A stretch of 64,000 bases of DNA, from positions 332,622-396,621 of the forward strand of contig WNKI01000002.1 of the NCBI GenBank assembly GCA_015350385.1, given 5' to 3'. Position 1 is the stretch's first letter. Each line of letters opens with the position of its first letter. The translations under genes and the position numbers were made by a program. The notes beneath the pieces are model-generated. The model saw nothing but the letters and a program-made list of their open reading frames with translations. It ran no database searches and was not told the DNA's origin. Shown here piece after piece: positions 63,274 to 64,000 of this stretch. Source of the DNA: Aculops lycopersici. Its lineage: Eukaryota; Arthropoda; Arachnida; Trombidiformes; Eriophyidae.

Positions 63274-64000
63274 CTAATCCTCCTTAGCTATGACACCCTG
63301 GGTGAAAGTTCTCAATCTACTCGAGAATCCTTGGCGTATTTTTTGTGTTACAACAAGTGTAGTAGTGACTATGTTTCCTAGGAAGATAATGAAGTATATG
63401 AAACTTGTTAATATAACTTGCCATTCATGTGTCTCCGGTTCCTGGTAAAGCTTGTATAGAGTATGAGCATTATAAAATTGTAATGCATAACCAATATAGA
63501 GGAATGGTAATAAGAATGTCAATCCTTTCCACATCCATGAATGGAAGCCTTGTAATGTAACATCCATATCATAGCGCTCTCCCAAAGCTCGTAGTCTATA
63601 TAAGCAGCTATGTTGATAGTAGAATTGTAAGTATTGCAAGAAGGCTGTATAGACTGTGTAAAGTAAAAATTTGGCCCTAAATTCGTTGTAAGATGGTCCA
63701 TCTGGCCATAAGATAATAATTCCCGCTTGAATGGTGGTAATAAATTGTAATGCCCTCCACCAACCATGAATCCTTGAACCATTGACAATCAATATTGACT
63801 CCCTGATAGTCAGTGTGCAATGGTACCAAACTAATAGAAATTGGAGTGCCGCATCGAGCGCCTTATAATTGATGAACAATGTTATGAAGGATAAAATGAA
63901 TATGATCAAGTTCAATATCAACTTGAATCGCTCGTACTCCTCCTTGTACTTAAGACGAAAGTCCTTTTCTATCAAATTAACATTCAGTGATCCTAATATG
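63274..64000 (-). CDS. TMEM120-family membrane protein, C-terminal part
   Basis: The reading frame runs in from beyond base 64000 (ILGSLNVNLIEKDFRLKYK at the edge), so the N-terminal coiled coil is outside the window; a start at 63975 would be a TTG codon and is not real. About 242 residues are visible: several membrane helices, FLLVWYHCTLTIRESILI, NGSRIHGWW, LYRLRALGERYDMDVTLQGF, HSWMWKGLTFLLPFLYIGYA and LGNIVTTTLVV, all typical of TMEM120 (TACAN/NET29). These proteins sit in the nuclear envelope or ER, have an ELOVL-like fold and bind coenzyme A; an ion-channel role has been disputed. The stop codon is at 63274-63276 and the visible part has no intron. Confidence 0.93.
   Translation of the reverse strand, partial: ILGSLNVNLIEKDFRLKYKEEYERFKLILNLIIFILSFITLFINYKALDAALQFLLVWYHCTLTIRESILIVNGSRIHGWWRALQFITTIQAGIIILWPDGPSYNEFRAKFLLYTVYTAFLQYLQFYYQHSCLYRLRALGERYDMDVTLQGFHSWMWKGLTFLLPFLYIGYALQFYNAHTLYKLYQEPETHEWQVILTSFIYFIIFLGNIVTTTLVVTQKIRQGFSSRLRTFTQGVIAKED

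Larger units (their letters stand above)
95..63359. repeat. dispersed short word family GCAACARGTGG (46 exact 9-mer copies)
   Basis: Exact 9-mer starts found by eye. CAACAGGTG: 95, 256, 645, 1743, 3940, 18208, 27330, 29609, 43673, 55561. CACCTGTTG: 13336, 13439, 14290, 20900, 40624, 42352, 42454, 44515, 48406, 56578, 61537. CAACAAGTG: 3691, 5740, 5834, 7628, 7874, 8282, 15889, 25251, 25856, 41356, 51928, 53390, 55588, 56289, 63351. CACTTGTTG: 7044, 10408, 18127, 25137, 28605, 44786, 48377, 52146, 57216, 57370. These four 9-mers should total about one in 64 kb of random sequence. Shorter 8-mer variants add about 16 more. The base before is often G and the base after is G in more than half. Copies occur in introns, intergenic DNA and coding sequence, in both orientations, with no shared longer flank. 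The feature span is the outer limits only. Confidence 0.85.

Noticed and set aside
63519..63788. 89-codon minus-strand frame inside the TMEM120 gene
   Set aside because: It is another frame of the TMEM120 coding sequence.
63973..63975. Apparent start codon of the TMEM120 protein
   Set aside because: The codon is TTG and conserved family residues continue upstream to the window edge.
1..64000. tRNA genes, CRISPR arrays, prokaryotic operons, transposon genes
   Set aside because: I looked for B-box-like GGTTCGA words, regular direct repeats with spacers, and transposase or reverse-transcriptase motifs, and found none that hold up; the few TTCGAAC-type words lie in coding or random context.

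Overview
This window is animal nuclear DNA. The gene content points to an arthropod: it includes the 5' end of a dumpy-type giant EGF gene on the minus strand, a Gli/Ci-class zinc-finger gene and a cadherin. Several very long reading frames (1,410, 1,184 and 1,161 codons) run without an intron, so the genome is intron-poor. A mite is my best guess, because some mite lineages are known for heavy intron loss, but this is inference and I cannot name a species. No transposon gene, tRNA, rRNA or CRISPR array was recognised. One 20-base N gap sits inside a microsatellite.

Layout. 1-13 kb: five phase-1 coding exons of the dumpy-like gene (minus), two of them micro-exons of 30 and 36 nt, separated by introns of up to 6 kb. 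A possible second N-terminus lies in front of the last visible exon. 14.8-18.4 kb: a single-exon cadherin with three repeats, one membrane segment and a histidine-rich tail (minus). 18.4-30.2 kb: a 12-kb non-coding block. 30.4-37.8 kb: a compact, AT-richer cluster of four genes: a coiled-coil protein (+), an IFT140-like C-terminal half (-), an unrecognised coiled-coil gene (+) and Cdk12 (-). 39.7 kb: an intronless TFIIA small-subunit-like gene (+). 40.4-44.6 kb: the Gli/Ci-like gene (-). 44.6-59.5 kb: a 15-kb non-coding block upstream of it. 59.5-63.0 kb: UGGT with a large internal domain loss (+). 63.3 kb to the end: the C-terminal part of a TMEM120 gene (-).

How the parts relate. The first coiled-coil gene and the IFT140-like gene are neighbours, and each has an RFX X-box-like site about 120-145 bp before its ATG. 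This suggests a ciliary pair used in sensory neurons. The dumpy, cadherin and Gli/Ci genes are developmental, and their introns and flanks are large. The most striking signal is a dispersed 9-11 bp word, consensus GCAACARGTGG, which I count 46 times as the exact 9-mer CAACARGTG (both strands) where about one is expected by chance. It fills the developmental-gene territory and is absent from about 29.7 to 40.6 kb, where the compact housekeeping and ciliary genes lie. The word contains an E-box core (CAGGTG or CAAGTG), and its CAGGTG form matches the Scratch/Snail zinc-finger site.
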